Shown: piece by piece, positions 45,001 to 53,074 of the stretch | Layout of the letters: each line of letters starts with the position of its first letter | How positions within the stretch are numbered: position 1 is the first letter of the stretch | Origin: Planococcus citri | Taxonomy: Eukaryota; Arthropoda; Insecta; Hemiptera; Pseudococcidae | NCBI RefSeq assembly: GCF_950023065.1 | Contig: NC_088680.1 | Span: 13,008,559 to 13,072,558, forward strand | Direction: 5' to 3' | Length of the DNA stretch: 64,000 nt | Notes under the pieces: generated by a model | Told to the model about the DNA's origin: nothing | Database searches by the model: none | The model's input: the letters and a program-made list of their open reading frames with translations, nothing else | Position numbers and translations under genes: made by a program

Positions 45001-48000
45001 ATCCGAAAAAATGATCCCAACATAACGAAGAGAAGAAGAGAAGACAACAACGCATATGCATGAATAATGATATTTACTAATGAAACGTTTATTTTTCCAA
45101 AATCAATAAGGGAAAGATACTAAATACTAATAATATTTGTTCACTGTTGACAGCGAATATCTACGTACCCATAGAAATTGAGATTCATGACCTGCAATTA
45201 TGGAATTGTTGTCGAAAGTGTGCTTACACTCTTCTCTTCTCTTCAAATCACTAGATGATCGACCACAGGATCAGAGCTTCGGACTTTATCTTCCTGATTC
45301 CAATTCAAATATCAGCATACCCGTAGTGCTTGCGATTCGTGACCAGCAATTATGGAATTGTTGTCGAAAACACGCTTACACTCTTCTCTTCTTTTCACAT
45401 CACTGGATAATCGAGTAAAAACAACTGCAACCAAAGACGAATAACGTAATCGGATAATTCACATTTATAACTGGTATAGATAAGATATACTCTAGAGTAT
45501 ATTTATTAATTAATTTATTTATTATTTATTCAAAATTTTAACGATGAATGATTGACACCTTCCGTATCAATCCATTTTTTTTTCTCTTTAAAAATTATGA
45601 TCGACATATGCATGTAAGATCCGTCTTTTACTTTAGAATTATTTTAAATTGAATGATTGACATCTATATGCCATAATCGAGAATTTTTTTTTTACTCAAA
45701 ATTAATCTATTTTTTTTTTATTCGGAATGATTAACATTTACCTGCGATCGTCCATATTGCTCTATTAGGAAAATCCAAAATTGACTTCGATGGCAGGACT
45801 TTGATCATTCCCCTATTCTATTAGCATCGCGTAGTTTAAAAATTGAGATCTTCTTTCACCACCTAAGAACAGAATTTTCCAATTTTTTCAATTTTTTTGT
45901 AATTTTTTCAAATTTTTTTTAACAAAACAAAAAACAGAGTGACATAACTTTAGTTTACATAAAACAGTCATATATTACTTATCTCACGTCTCGCCTTTCG
46001 ATTTTGATTTTTTTTTTGGTTTCTTCTTTTGATTTTGGAATCTTCAAGGTCACTCCTGTGAACAGAAAAACAAAATCACGCGAGTTAAAATTCTAAAAAT
46101 GTTGCAGAATCGTGTAAAATTATAGAATAGGGATACTTACTTCTTCTTTACCGGATTCAGTCTTGATCTCTGCAACAAAAAATATATACAAATTTAAAAA
46201 ATGTAGGTCTTAATAAAAACTTATACTTACGATGACGATACCATAACCTTCTACCGTCTGCTTATTATAACCTGAAATAAAGAAATTTACCCTTCCTAGG
46301 AAAAACCCAAAATTGATAGGCTCAAAATTTTGATATTTTTTTTTATGCCAAAATTAAGAAGAGAGCATTTGATTTTGAGCTCCAAACAGATTTTGTCTCA
46401 AATTTTCTAGTCAAAATTTTCAAATTTTTTCTGCTACTGACATAGGTGTCTATAGCCTTAATCATCTCTTGGTGTTGTCAAAGTGTTTGGCGTACGCTCT
46501 GGTTATTGTACCTTCGCTGACTTAGTAATTTCTTGAAATTCTTCACAAGCGTTGGATCATTGCTAGAGATGCAAAAAACACTTTCTCTATTCGTACACCT
46601 CATTCTCCCACCCTCCGATCCGGCCCTTTTGGCAAATGTTTACTGTAATGAAATTGATTACAGCGAAATAGTCTGCAGATCATCGCGGCAAATTACGGAG
46701 GGGCATAGGGTCACTCCCCTCAGATGGGGGGGTGAGTGGCGGGGTTCAGGTGTGCGTTGGAGGCACTCTGCTCTATAGTTTTTGGGGTCCGTATTTTACC
46801 TCGGTGCTCTACCCCGTAGCTAAACCTACGAAGGGGCATATGATATAGGGCATACTGCCTCCATCGCCTAAAGGGGGATGATTTTGTGAACCCCTTAAAC
46901 TGATAAGTTTGGGAACGTGTTATTTACGAAGGGTAAAATAATCTAAATAGTTAGCAATTTGTCATCAATTAAATGACAGATTTATGATGACAAGTTAGGT
47001 CTTTATATCGAGCTCGCGCCGCGAGCTTATTATTTAAAATAGGGAGAAATGCCGACAAAGATCTTAGCCTTTGGTCACGTGACTTTCTTAAAAAACTATA
47101 TATACAAGTAGTCCGCGGCATTTTCTCCACTTAGTTCCGTTTCCTGCAGTAAGATGGTTCTTCGTCATTTAGTAATAAGTTTTTATTTGTTAACACCTCG
47201 CGTGTGAAATTTATTTAATTTGATTTAGACAATCAATTGATCCGATGATCAATTGTATTGGAGTTCTGTTCGGTAGTTTGAGGTGTAACCGGTCACCTGT
47301 AAATTATGCGAAGTGTTATGTGAAATCTCGTCTAGTTAAGGTGCCATCGTCGTCCTTAGTATTAGTAGGACCCATGATAGAGATGGTCAATGTGGACAGT
47401 TTTCAGGTAAATGTTGAAGCGCATTTATCATCAAGGTAATTGGCTTATTACTAATTATTGTTATAGGTAGGTGTGTGGAATCGGAGAATTCCATGCCTAC
47501 CTAGTTTTTATTAATGGCGTTTTGCATGACTTCATCGTGTATTTGGTGTATAGGTTTCTTATTTTTCTACTCGTGAGCATTCCCTAAATAGGAGGAATGC
47601 TACGAGGAAATTAATTAAGTGCACTCGGTACTAGTTATAAATTATGCATTTTACTTCCTTATGACGGATCGTAGTAGACGTAGGCTACCGATTGGTAGAA
47701 CCGAAGTCCTATGTATAAATACGTTATAATAAATTCTTTAAATTGTATTGTAGGTTGTCTTTATTTCAACGTTCAATACATAGATTTTTGCGTAGTTAAG
47801 TCAGGTTATTGGTTAGATAGAGAGTCTTGAGCTATCCAGGCAAATAGGGAAATATTCACCCCCTAAGGTGATATTTCTAAAACTCACTAGCATAGGAAAA
47901 CAAATAATTCCTTCTCTCCCTCTAACCGAGGCAACCAGGCCTAACTATGTCAACTTTTATCATATAAAGTTGCAAAATGTGTCCTAACTTTTATGGTGAA

Positions 48001-51000
48001 AGTTTTCATAATTATTTTTGTTTGTTAATTTTTTGGTAAAATGTTTTTAAAACGTTTAAAACTACGTTTTGTCTCAACAGAAACAATTTTTTTCTGAAAA
48101 AATTTGAATAGATTTTTTGAACGTGGACAATTTTTTTTGGAGACGTTGACCAGTTTTTTGAGCATTTTGAACATTTTTTGAACATTGAAAATTTTTTTTT
48201 TGAAAAGTGTAAACATTTTTTTGGTTGAAAATTTGTGACAGTTTTTTTCTGAAGTGTTGAACAATTTTGTGAACGTTTTTGAACAGCTTTCTGAAAGTTT
48301 TTAAACAACTTTCTGAAAGTTTTTGAACAACTTTCTGAAAACTTTTGAATAATTCGGTAAAAATTGGTGAATATTTGAAAATTGCTGAAAAATTTTCTGA
48401 AAGTTTTCAAACAAGTTTCTGAAACTTTCGGAACATATTTCTGATGAAAGTTTTTGAGCAGCTCTCTGATGAAAGTTGTTGAACAGCTCTCTGATGAAAG
48501 TTGTTGAACAACGTTCTGATGAAAGTTGTTGAACAACGTTCTGATGAAAGTTGTTGAACAACGTTCTGATGAAAGTTGTTGAACAACGTTCTGATGAAAG
48601 TTATTGAACAACGTTCTGATGCAAGTTGTTCAACAACGTTCTGATGAAAGTTGTTCAACAACGTTCTGATGAAAGTTGTTCAACAATGTTCTGATGAAAG
48701 TTGTTCAACAACGTTCTGATGAAAGTTTTTGAACAGCTTTCTGATAAAAGTTTTTGAACAGCTTTCTGATGAAAGTTTTCGAACAGCTCTCTGATGAAAG
48801 TTTTTGAACAGCTTTCTGATGAAAGTTTTTGAACTATTTTCTGATAGTTTTTGAACTATTTTCTGAACGTGTTTGATCAATTTTTTGAAAGTTTTTAAAC
48901 TATTTTCTGAAAGTTTTTGAACAACTTTCTGAAAGTTTTTGAACAACTTTCTGAAAGTTTTTGAACAACTTTCTGAAAGTTTTTGAACAACTTTCTGAAA
49001 GTTTTTGAACAACTTTCTGAAAGTTTTTGAACAACTTTCTGAAAATTTTTGAATAATTTGGTAAAAAATTGGTGACCACTTGAAAAGTGCTGAGCAAATT
49101 TCTGAAAATTTTCGAACAATTTTTTGGAACTTTTTGAACAAATTTCTGAAAGTTTTTGAACGACTTTCTGAAAACTTTTGAATATTTTTGGTAAAAATTG
49201 GTGAACACTTAAAAAATTGCAAGTTTTTGAATAATTTTGAATATTACTCTGCATTCTGCAACTAAATGTTCAAACAGCTTTATTTCAAATGACTTAAATT
49301 GTCGAATAGTTTAGGATGTTTTGAATGTTTTCAACATTTTTTTCAAACATTCAATTTTTTGAGGATTTTTGAAGATTTTTAAATGTTTACTACCAATTTT
49401 GAAACCTTTTCCCTCCTATTAGAGGTGGTGTCCATTCATCATAGAGCCTCCAGCGCCAAAAAAATTGTTAAATACATTTAGATTTCACCCAGAAGCATAT
49501 TTTGAAAAGTGGTACTCCAATTGATCAAGGTGTTTCCGATACTGAACTTGATTTGAGCTCATTTTATGACAATTTTTTAATATTTGAAAAATCCAAAAAT
49601 TTTCTGGAGGCTCAAATATGGCTCAAACTCCGCACCTGCCTATTTATATATAAGGTCAAAAGTATAAAGTGAATTAAATTTTACTCCTCTATAAGTCTAT
49701 ATCTTCGTTAGATTAATGTTGATAATTTTAGTTAATTGATATTTAAATTTTTGAAAATTCTTCAACATTTTAAAATTGAAATCAGTACGTATCTATTTTT
49801 AAATTTTTAAAATGTTTTAATTATTAATTTTTGTTCATCTCAGTCTAGAATATTTTTTTGTCGACGAGTAGGTCTAGGTACTGTTTTAAAAAATAGATAA
49901 TTTTGTTTCCCTTCCTGCTGATTATCTTCTTCCTAAAATAATTCACAGCTATTACCTAGCCCAAAGGCCATATAAACACTTACTGCTATCCACTCAGGTT
50001 GTATTGGCATATCCAAAGTGCTGAATGTTTCGACCATATAACATTTCAAACCAGTCAACGCTGCGGAATGGTAAAATACTTGATATCCCAACAGCAGACG
50101 AAATGGCTTCATCATTGACGGTCTGAATAAATCCAAAATCTTGGTTTTTAACGACATTGGTCTTTCAACTGTTATAGAATTCCAACAACAATCAGTTAAA
50201 AAATCTCATCAAATAAGTACCTATACCCCTGGCAATAAAAGTCAAAATGAATGTATGTATGTACCTCTTATTTCAGTTGGAATTCCTATATAGGTTTCAT
50301 CAGAAGACTCATTCAAACCGTGAAATTTGGAAGCTTCGTTGTAGCGACATAGTTGTTCGAATTCAACTTTTACTTCATCTTCTGATACCCAACCTCGCAG
50401 CCAGCACAGAGCTCTTAAAGCTTGCTTCTTTCTACCTTTGCTTAGCAACCATATAGGAGAGTCTGGTATCTGAAACAATGCATTTTGGTAAAAACGTATC
50501 GTTTCTCTTATATGCAGATAGGTAGTGAAAATCATTGATTTACAGAGATTTTTGCTCAAAGTATCGAACAATTTGCCTGATAAGATTAATACTGCAACTC
50601 AAACTACCCAAGGGTTGATTTAGTTGCCTAACATGGAAGCTAAAGGGACAGCGTTTCGTAGCATTTGTATAGCTTATTGATTCTTAAAATAAATATTGCA
50701 TAAAATTCTAATTAATTTCAGTTCGAATTCAAAATTGAAAGAGCTCTATGGTCGATTCAAAATTTTCAAATTGTGCAATATTTAAGGAAAGAATTAACTC
50801 TTGATAAAATATACTTACAATAGCAATACACACGATAGAAATAACCGGAAAAATCGCACTAACAGCCACCGCAGTCCTCCAATGTAAAACAGAAGCGAGG
50901 AAAAATTCCAATAATATTCCAGTAGTAACGTTGATATTAGCGAATGACGTTAAAGTTCCACGAATCTTAGGATCAGTTGTTTCGCCTATGTAAGCCAATC

Positions 51001-51684
51001 CTGGAGCCTCCATGAAACCAACACTAACGCCCATCAGGATTACTGATACGTACAGAGCATTCACCGAGGTTGCCATGTACATCACAATCCAGGCAATTAA
51101 TTCGGGAATGTTCATCAATATCATGCCATTTTTACGACCGATGTAATTTTGTAAAAATCCGGCTACGATGCCTCCCAATGGTTGGATCAGTAGCATGAGA
51201 CCTCCTTTGAAAAAAATAAGACAAATTTTGTACAAAGCTCCTTTCCATTATGAAATAATGTGAGATATTATCGTTTGATTTAAAAAAAAAAATCACAAAA
51301 TAAATCTCACCAAACCACGATGACTCTTCATCATTGAGTAGTAATTCAGAATTTGGGTTATGCAGTACACCTATCACTACGGTTGGTATAGCGATCATTA
51401 ATCCTACTCCAAGGAACATCGTACTATTCGCAATTGTTGCCAACCACTGAAAAATTAATCACGTTGAGAAAATTGGTCAGTTGGTCACCCAGTTACCTAG
51501 TATGAGTTATCAATATTGCAACTATTAAATTTTAAAAAATTTATCGAACAAATAATCAATGCAATATACTTGTAATACAAACTTGTGCTAAGACTGATCT
51601 GCGATTTGAATACTGATTTTTCAAATTTGTATCGTGAAAATTGAGTTCATCGGTTTGCATCGTACGAGTATTTCCATTTTCCAT
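36003..51684 (-). CDS. MFS sugar transporter (trehalose/glucose transporter-like), 514 aa, seven exons
   Basis: Exons: 51684-51583, 51446-51311, 51204-50819, 50469-50265, 50168-49956, 36585-36336 and 36255-36003. All junctions are GT-AG. The phases agree and the total is 515 codons including TGA. Family landmarks in order are GGIVAGFLQNYIGRK, GFMEAPGLAYIGE, IPDSPIWLLSKGR, VGKRRLS, WMLISEVYPTRGRS and the C-terminal LPETEGKTLAEIEE. These are the standard sugar-porter signatures (G-R-K/R loops, PESP-like, PET-G). The product would be a 12-helix plasma-membrane transporter like insect Tret1 paralogues. Substrate cannot be told. Intron 5 is 13.4 kb and contains LTR element 2 plus minisatellites. 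Exon 5 ends in phase 1 and exon 6 rejoins in frame, so one gene is supported rather than two fragments. Confidence 0.85.
36690..37110. repeat. T-rich degenerate repeat in intron 5
   Basis: Degenerate repetition of TTTTTGAA(C/A)A(A/T)TTTT words, related to the minisatellite on the other side of element 2 (48000-49240). The LTR element therefore seems to have landed inside this repeat. Confidence 0.5.
37335..38446 (+). repeat. 5' LTR of element 2
   Basis: Contains TATATATA at 37591-37598 (likely TATA box) and, about 30 bp on, a likely start region near 37620. AATAAA lies at 38222-38227, and a 13-14-bp hairpin CTCGTGAGCATTCC...GGAATGCTACGAG at about 38065-38101. U3-R-U5 can thus be placed roughly as 37335-37620, 37620-38245 and 38245-38446. 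The short frame at 37739 recurs in the 3' copy and is not a gene. Confidence 0.88.
38449..38468 (+). other. primer-binding site of element 2
   Basis: TGGCGCCCGGATCAGGTGCG lies two bases after the 5' LTR. It begins with TGG, as expected for a tRNA 3' CCA primer. Confidence 0.7.
38559..38595 (+). ncRNA. leader hairpin of element 2
   Basis: TTAGAAC/GTTCTAA outer stem, GCTC/GAGC inner stem, loop CCTAA, internal loop 7 and 3 nt. This is identical geometry to 7045-7081 in element 1, with pairs 1 and 3 of the outer stem and pair 4 of the inner stem changed on both sides. It lies about 110 nt after the PBS. Confidence 0.55.
38596..39926 (+). other. leader of element 2, no gene, ends in splice donor
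   Basis: No gene is seen. The 3' end is the strong donor CTTGG|GTAAGT (GT at 39927-39928), 59 bases before the ORF1 ATG. Confidence 0.5.
39986..42460 (+). CDS. ORF1 of element 2: SGNH-like plus retropepsin-like polyprotein, 824 aa
   Basis: The first in-frame ATG after the donor is taken as start. Residues 1-170 are acidic and serine/proline-rich. Residues about 180-400 form a globular domain with IGDG at 187-190, LPEYLRDQ, LSAGQLEFN at 236-244 and LIILLFPI. This order resembles an SGNH/GDSL hydrolase with the catalytic Ser replaced by Gly. A lysine-rich linker follows (about 460-530). Residues about 545-670 are a retropepsin-like protease: DSGA at 559-562 (catalytic Asp) and ILGRM at 635-639. 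The C-terminus is proline-rich. There is no CCHC knuckle and no pol. It sits where gag would be and may serve as capsid-like or RNA-binding protein, with the protease processing it. That role is inference. Element 1 carries the broken homologue. Confidence 0.78.
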   Translation: MDCDFRFASPFFKRKQPKVAMANNHTRFPAFDLTHFDEGRIKEDQRTPSPPHSDDETAYPAEAFEIRKNPPISVETSPLSDKSEKEPNDFPDFELVEFEDFSEKEIRKSETFLNRINKEELTKDEILTVALDELLKDAHPDSEEKAIEAAVMMMVADISLEKTEENSGLYKRVSVIPIPILQRYTLIGDGLCHYIMRGDVVKATHLPEYLRDQIPLNELYMKLLPVEIPKNARVILSAGQLEFNYAEKPYVVIESQLRKVINLILQKGADLIILLFPICKPRNPEERSVRITRYLDFKKLYNSVAEDPRVILWRGPSLKFLELESSKFFSEKHVVRPKLGDNMELLPIRHKFHYAPVLRRFFINTLEYNDIKNSMIVELERFEEAQYKYEGNPRKIKGGLKRLFDHRYGPYINPGYPESELDFFDLPTMIVPPTVHSSSENVVKPEVKEFCEIRETIELPNRSDVKKEMRPLKERIKKECEKHVTFPEEKDKTKRKKEKNVKCSEMEIDQLPGVVKVTLPDLEKIPKSRNFENPEENIEDPTCIIDVVVGTEKIGLELDSGAFPNLMSRKLVNYLWLRFPSWVSMKDLDHRIEFKSADDSIIKPASVLAEVKLLLGKDIVRVPFYVIEVDSDLSILGRMSMDHLRMTLDIHKREVRCKPEYCRKITIPFRKPEKKETERPVEQVKIEENKPMENPDYPILRGILEADNAISERYSRATFELGRSTKFDDAPPVLEPKQPEPITIPEPPLYEFKTLPYGMCTPLSTNAVHHYAQQLLNQFQGDSPFHKEATRKIKKLKDELLGGQPEDTVQAYTDDVMITITSST
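42461..43850 (+). other. non-coding between ORF1 and ORF2 of element 2
   Basis: AT-rich, with no gene. At 43398-43420 lies the block ATCTTGCTTTCGAT shared with element 1 (17306-17330), with an acceptor-like TTTTAG on the minus strand. The acceptor for ORF2, CTGTTTCAG, ends at 43858. Confidence 0.4.
43869..44600 (+). CDS. ORF2 of element 2: coiled-coil, proline-rich protein, 243 aa
   Basis: ATG lies 11 nt after the splice acceptor. Residues about 15-60 form a coiled coil rich in Glu, Arg and Leu (CQEREELRTENERLRAQ). A long proline-rich stretch follows (PTPPTPLVPG and PAPPPGM), then an acidic run and a basic C-terminus. The order coiled coil, then proline-rich, then charged tail matches ORF2 of element 1. 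The RING finger before it and the SGNH-like domain after it are absent. This looks like an internally shortened version, or the ancestral form to which element 1 added domains. No enzymatic domain is seen. Confidence 0.65.
   Translation: MFPKDDPPASSSSEAAKWKALAISLCQEREELRTENERLRAQINAIRRREVEEIMAAVSIIQRPTQVNPGEPTPPTPLVPGIIKPQPASARLLAPPPLMISPVQATLGQLDRDDQPSASVPAPPPGMLDPRQSTDGGTSFDNATAQAIDVNEESHPTQLGTVCSTDEEEEESTTNRQRDSEGQRSPTTTKARKNKTLANERKRAYDEFYRQAEETVKNLKFANKDNASCPLTDKTKDENIPKP
44601..46595 (+). other. 3' non-coding part of element 2
   Basis: No sense gene is seen. A 110-bp unit with GCAATTATGGAATTGTTGTCG occurs twice (45152-45262 and 45306-45416). On the minus strand 46275-45955 shows closely spaced acceptor/donor words (CAG|GTTATAATAAGC...GTCATC|GTAAGT, then TTGCAG|AGATCAAG...GAA|GTAAGT, then TTCACAG|GAG), enclosing three short segments, the last with a basic Lys/Arg-rich frame. 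This is a weak hint of an antisense transcript. Confidence 0.35.
46643..46663 (+). ncRNA. conserved hairpin near the 3' LTR of element 2
   Basis: CTGTAAT/ATTACAG closes the loop GAAATTG. It matches the hairpin 26596-26616 of element 1, with two fully compensated pairs. Confidence 0.55.
46841..47952 (+). repeat. 3' LTR of element 2
   Basis: Same length as the 5' LTR, with one difference seen. It is preceded by GAAGGGGCATA and followed by ACTT. Confidence 0.9.
48000..49245. repeat. minisatellites in intron 5 of the transporter
   Basis: Two families follow each other. At about 48435-48830 a 25-bp unit GTTCTGATGAAAGTTGTT(G/C)AACAAC repeats about 14 times. At about 48890-49040 a 22-bp unit TTTCTGAAAGTTTTTGAACAAC repeats about seven times. 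Degenerate copies extend on both sides. The Phe/Lys/Ser-rich frames through it are repeat products. Confidence 0.85.
49246..49955. other. intron sequence with a foldback-family fragment
   Basis: At about 49430-49640 the words AGAGCCTCCAGCGCC and TTTTCTGGAGGCTC mark a diverged fragment of the foldback family. No exon is seen until 49956. Confidence 0.5.
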
Positions 51685-51739
51685 CGCAGAGCTGTGAAGA
51701 TGAAAAACATTTTTTTTTAAAACTTTACCGGATTTAAAA

Positions 51740-52072
51740 ATTGGTCGAGTTCAAAAGTTTGATAATTTTGGATTTTGTATTGGTAAATTTCGAGCAAAAG
51801 AACATCAAAAATTGTAATATGAATTTACAATATTCCAATTTTGTGGATTTTCATTTGTAATTATTAAATCTAGAATATTTTTTTATTAAAAAAAAAAAAA
51901 AAAAAATGAATTCAGATCTGATAATTTTGGATTTTGTATCGGTAAATTTTGAGCAAAAAAAAAACATAAAAAATGTTAATCTGAATTTACAATTCTAATT
52001 CAATGGATTATTATTTTGTAATTAGGTAAATCTAAAATATTTTCTCATTAAAAAAAAAAATTAAAAATATTA
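51740..52072. repeat. tandem duplication of about 165 bp upstream of the transporter
   Basis: A unit with TTTGATAATTTTGGATTTTGTAT near its start and an A-run at its end occurs at about 51755-51905 and again at 51915-52070, with the copies moderately diverged. It lies 50-390 bp upstream of the transporter ATG, so it may affect the promoter. Confidence 0.65.
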
Positions 52073-52846
52073 TGTACTCACTTATTTTTCAAATTCTCGT
52101 CCATTTTCGTATTTTTATTCATCAAGTACCCAAATTCAATTACATATTAAATAGTTATATTTACCTAAATGACTAGAGACCACTTTATACAATGAATTCT
52201 TACTTTTAGAACAATAAGAGTGTGTTATGCACGTAGTAGTAGGTATTTATTAGACTGTCATAAGTCATAACATTGCCATAGTTGGTCCTTATCTCAGATT
52301 TATACGAAGTTCAACTTCATACACGTGATTGCACACAGAATATTACACAAACAATAATTACTAACGAATACAGAAATAAGGCAATTAGACGTATGTACAA
52401 AATGAATTACCTGCCAAGCAGTTAGTATCAAATTAGTATTATATAATCTTAAAGTTATCTTATCAAAATTACAAATAATACTTTAAAAAGCGCATCACAG
52501 CTACCTATTTTTTTTTTTTTTTTACTTTTATGTCAAATTAAGCGAGTCGTGGCCTCATGAGGGTCATAAATATTCGGTGTATGGCTAATTAAGTTTATAT
52601 AAAGATTTCCATAAATGAGATGGAGAATAAAAATTGTATATGCACATTACACATCCCTTCGATACCAACATTTCTTATTTCAACTTGGAATAATTTTTAT
52701 AGCCAAGGAGATATTTCAATTTTTCTTTAGTTGATTTCCCAGACTTTTTTTCAAAAAAAAAATTGTGTACGTAAATTAAAAAAAAAAAAAAAAAATAGAT
52801 GATTTCATATTTTACCCCATTGAAATTTGAATGAGTAGGTACTTAA
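52073..52846. other. intergenic, no gene
   Basis: AT-rich, with A- and T-runs near 52507-52525 and 52775-52795. No gene or clear repeat is recognised. Confidence 0.35.
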
Positions 52847-52848
52847 TA

Positions 52849-53063
52849 CAGGGTGCCCAGAAATATCGAGTACCCCTAAAAAAGTTTTCTACTAAAATAC
52901 TTCGGTTGGTCACAGTGAATGATAATAATAATAGCACATGATTGGTTGTTGGACTGGAGAGATAACATTCCACCAATCATATGCATCTATTTCACGTTGC
53001 CAACCTATATTTTTAATGATATACTTTCTTAGGGGTACTTACTCGATATTTCTGGGCACCCTG
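52849..53063. mobile_element. mariner/Tc1-type MITE, 215 bp
   Basis: Inverted ends CAGGGTGCCCAGAAATATCG and its inverse CGATATTTCTGGGCACCCTG. TA lies on both sides (52847-52848, 53064-53065). It ends only 12 bp from the stop codon of copy C, so it lies in or next to that gene's 3' UTR. Confidence 0.88.
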
Positions 53064-53074
53064 TAAGTTATTAA

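Larger units (their letters stand above)
37335..47952 (+). mobile_element. LTR retroelement 2, 10.6 kb, without recognisable pol
   Basis: 1112-bp LTRs (37335-38446 and 46841-47952) begin TGATATAGGG and end CTATGTCA. They differ at one site seen by eye (37532 G, 47038 A). The target duplication is ACTT (37331-37334 and 47953-47956). It shares with element 1 the LTR start, the leader hairpin, the donor/ORF1/acceptor/ORF2 order and the last 230 bp before the LTR. It lacks element 1's long leader array, RING and second SGNH region, and minisatellite. No reverse transcriptase or integrase was found. It is inserted in sense orientation opposite to the host gene. Confidence 0.88.

Noticed and set aside
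48012..49254. Frames encoding SESCSKTFRKLFKNFQ-type repeats
   Set aside because: They are translations of the 22- and 25-bp minisatellites, open in all three frames because the units lack stops.
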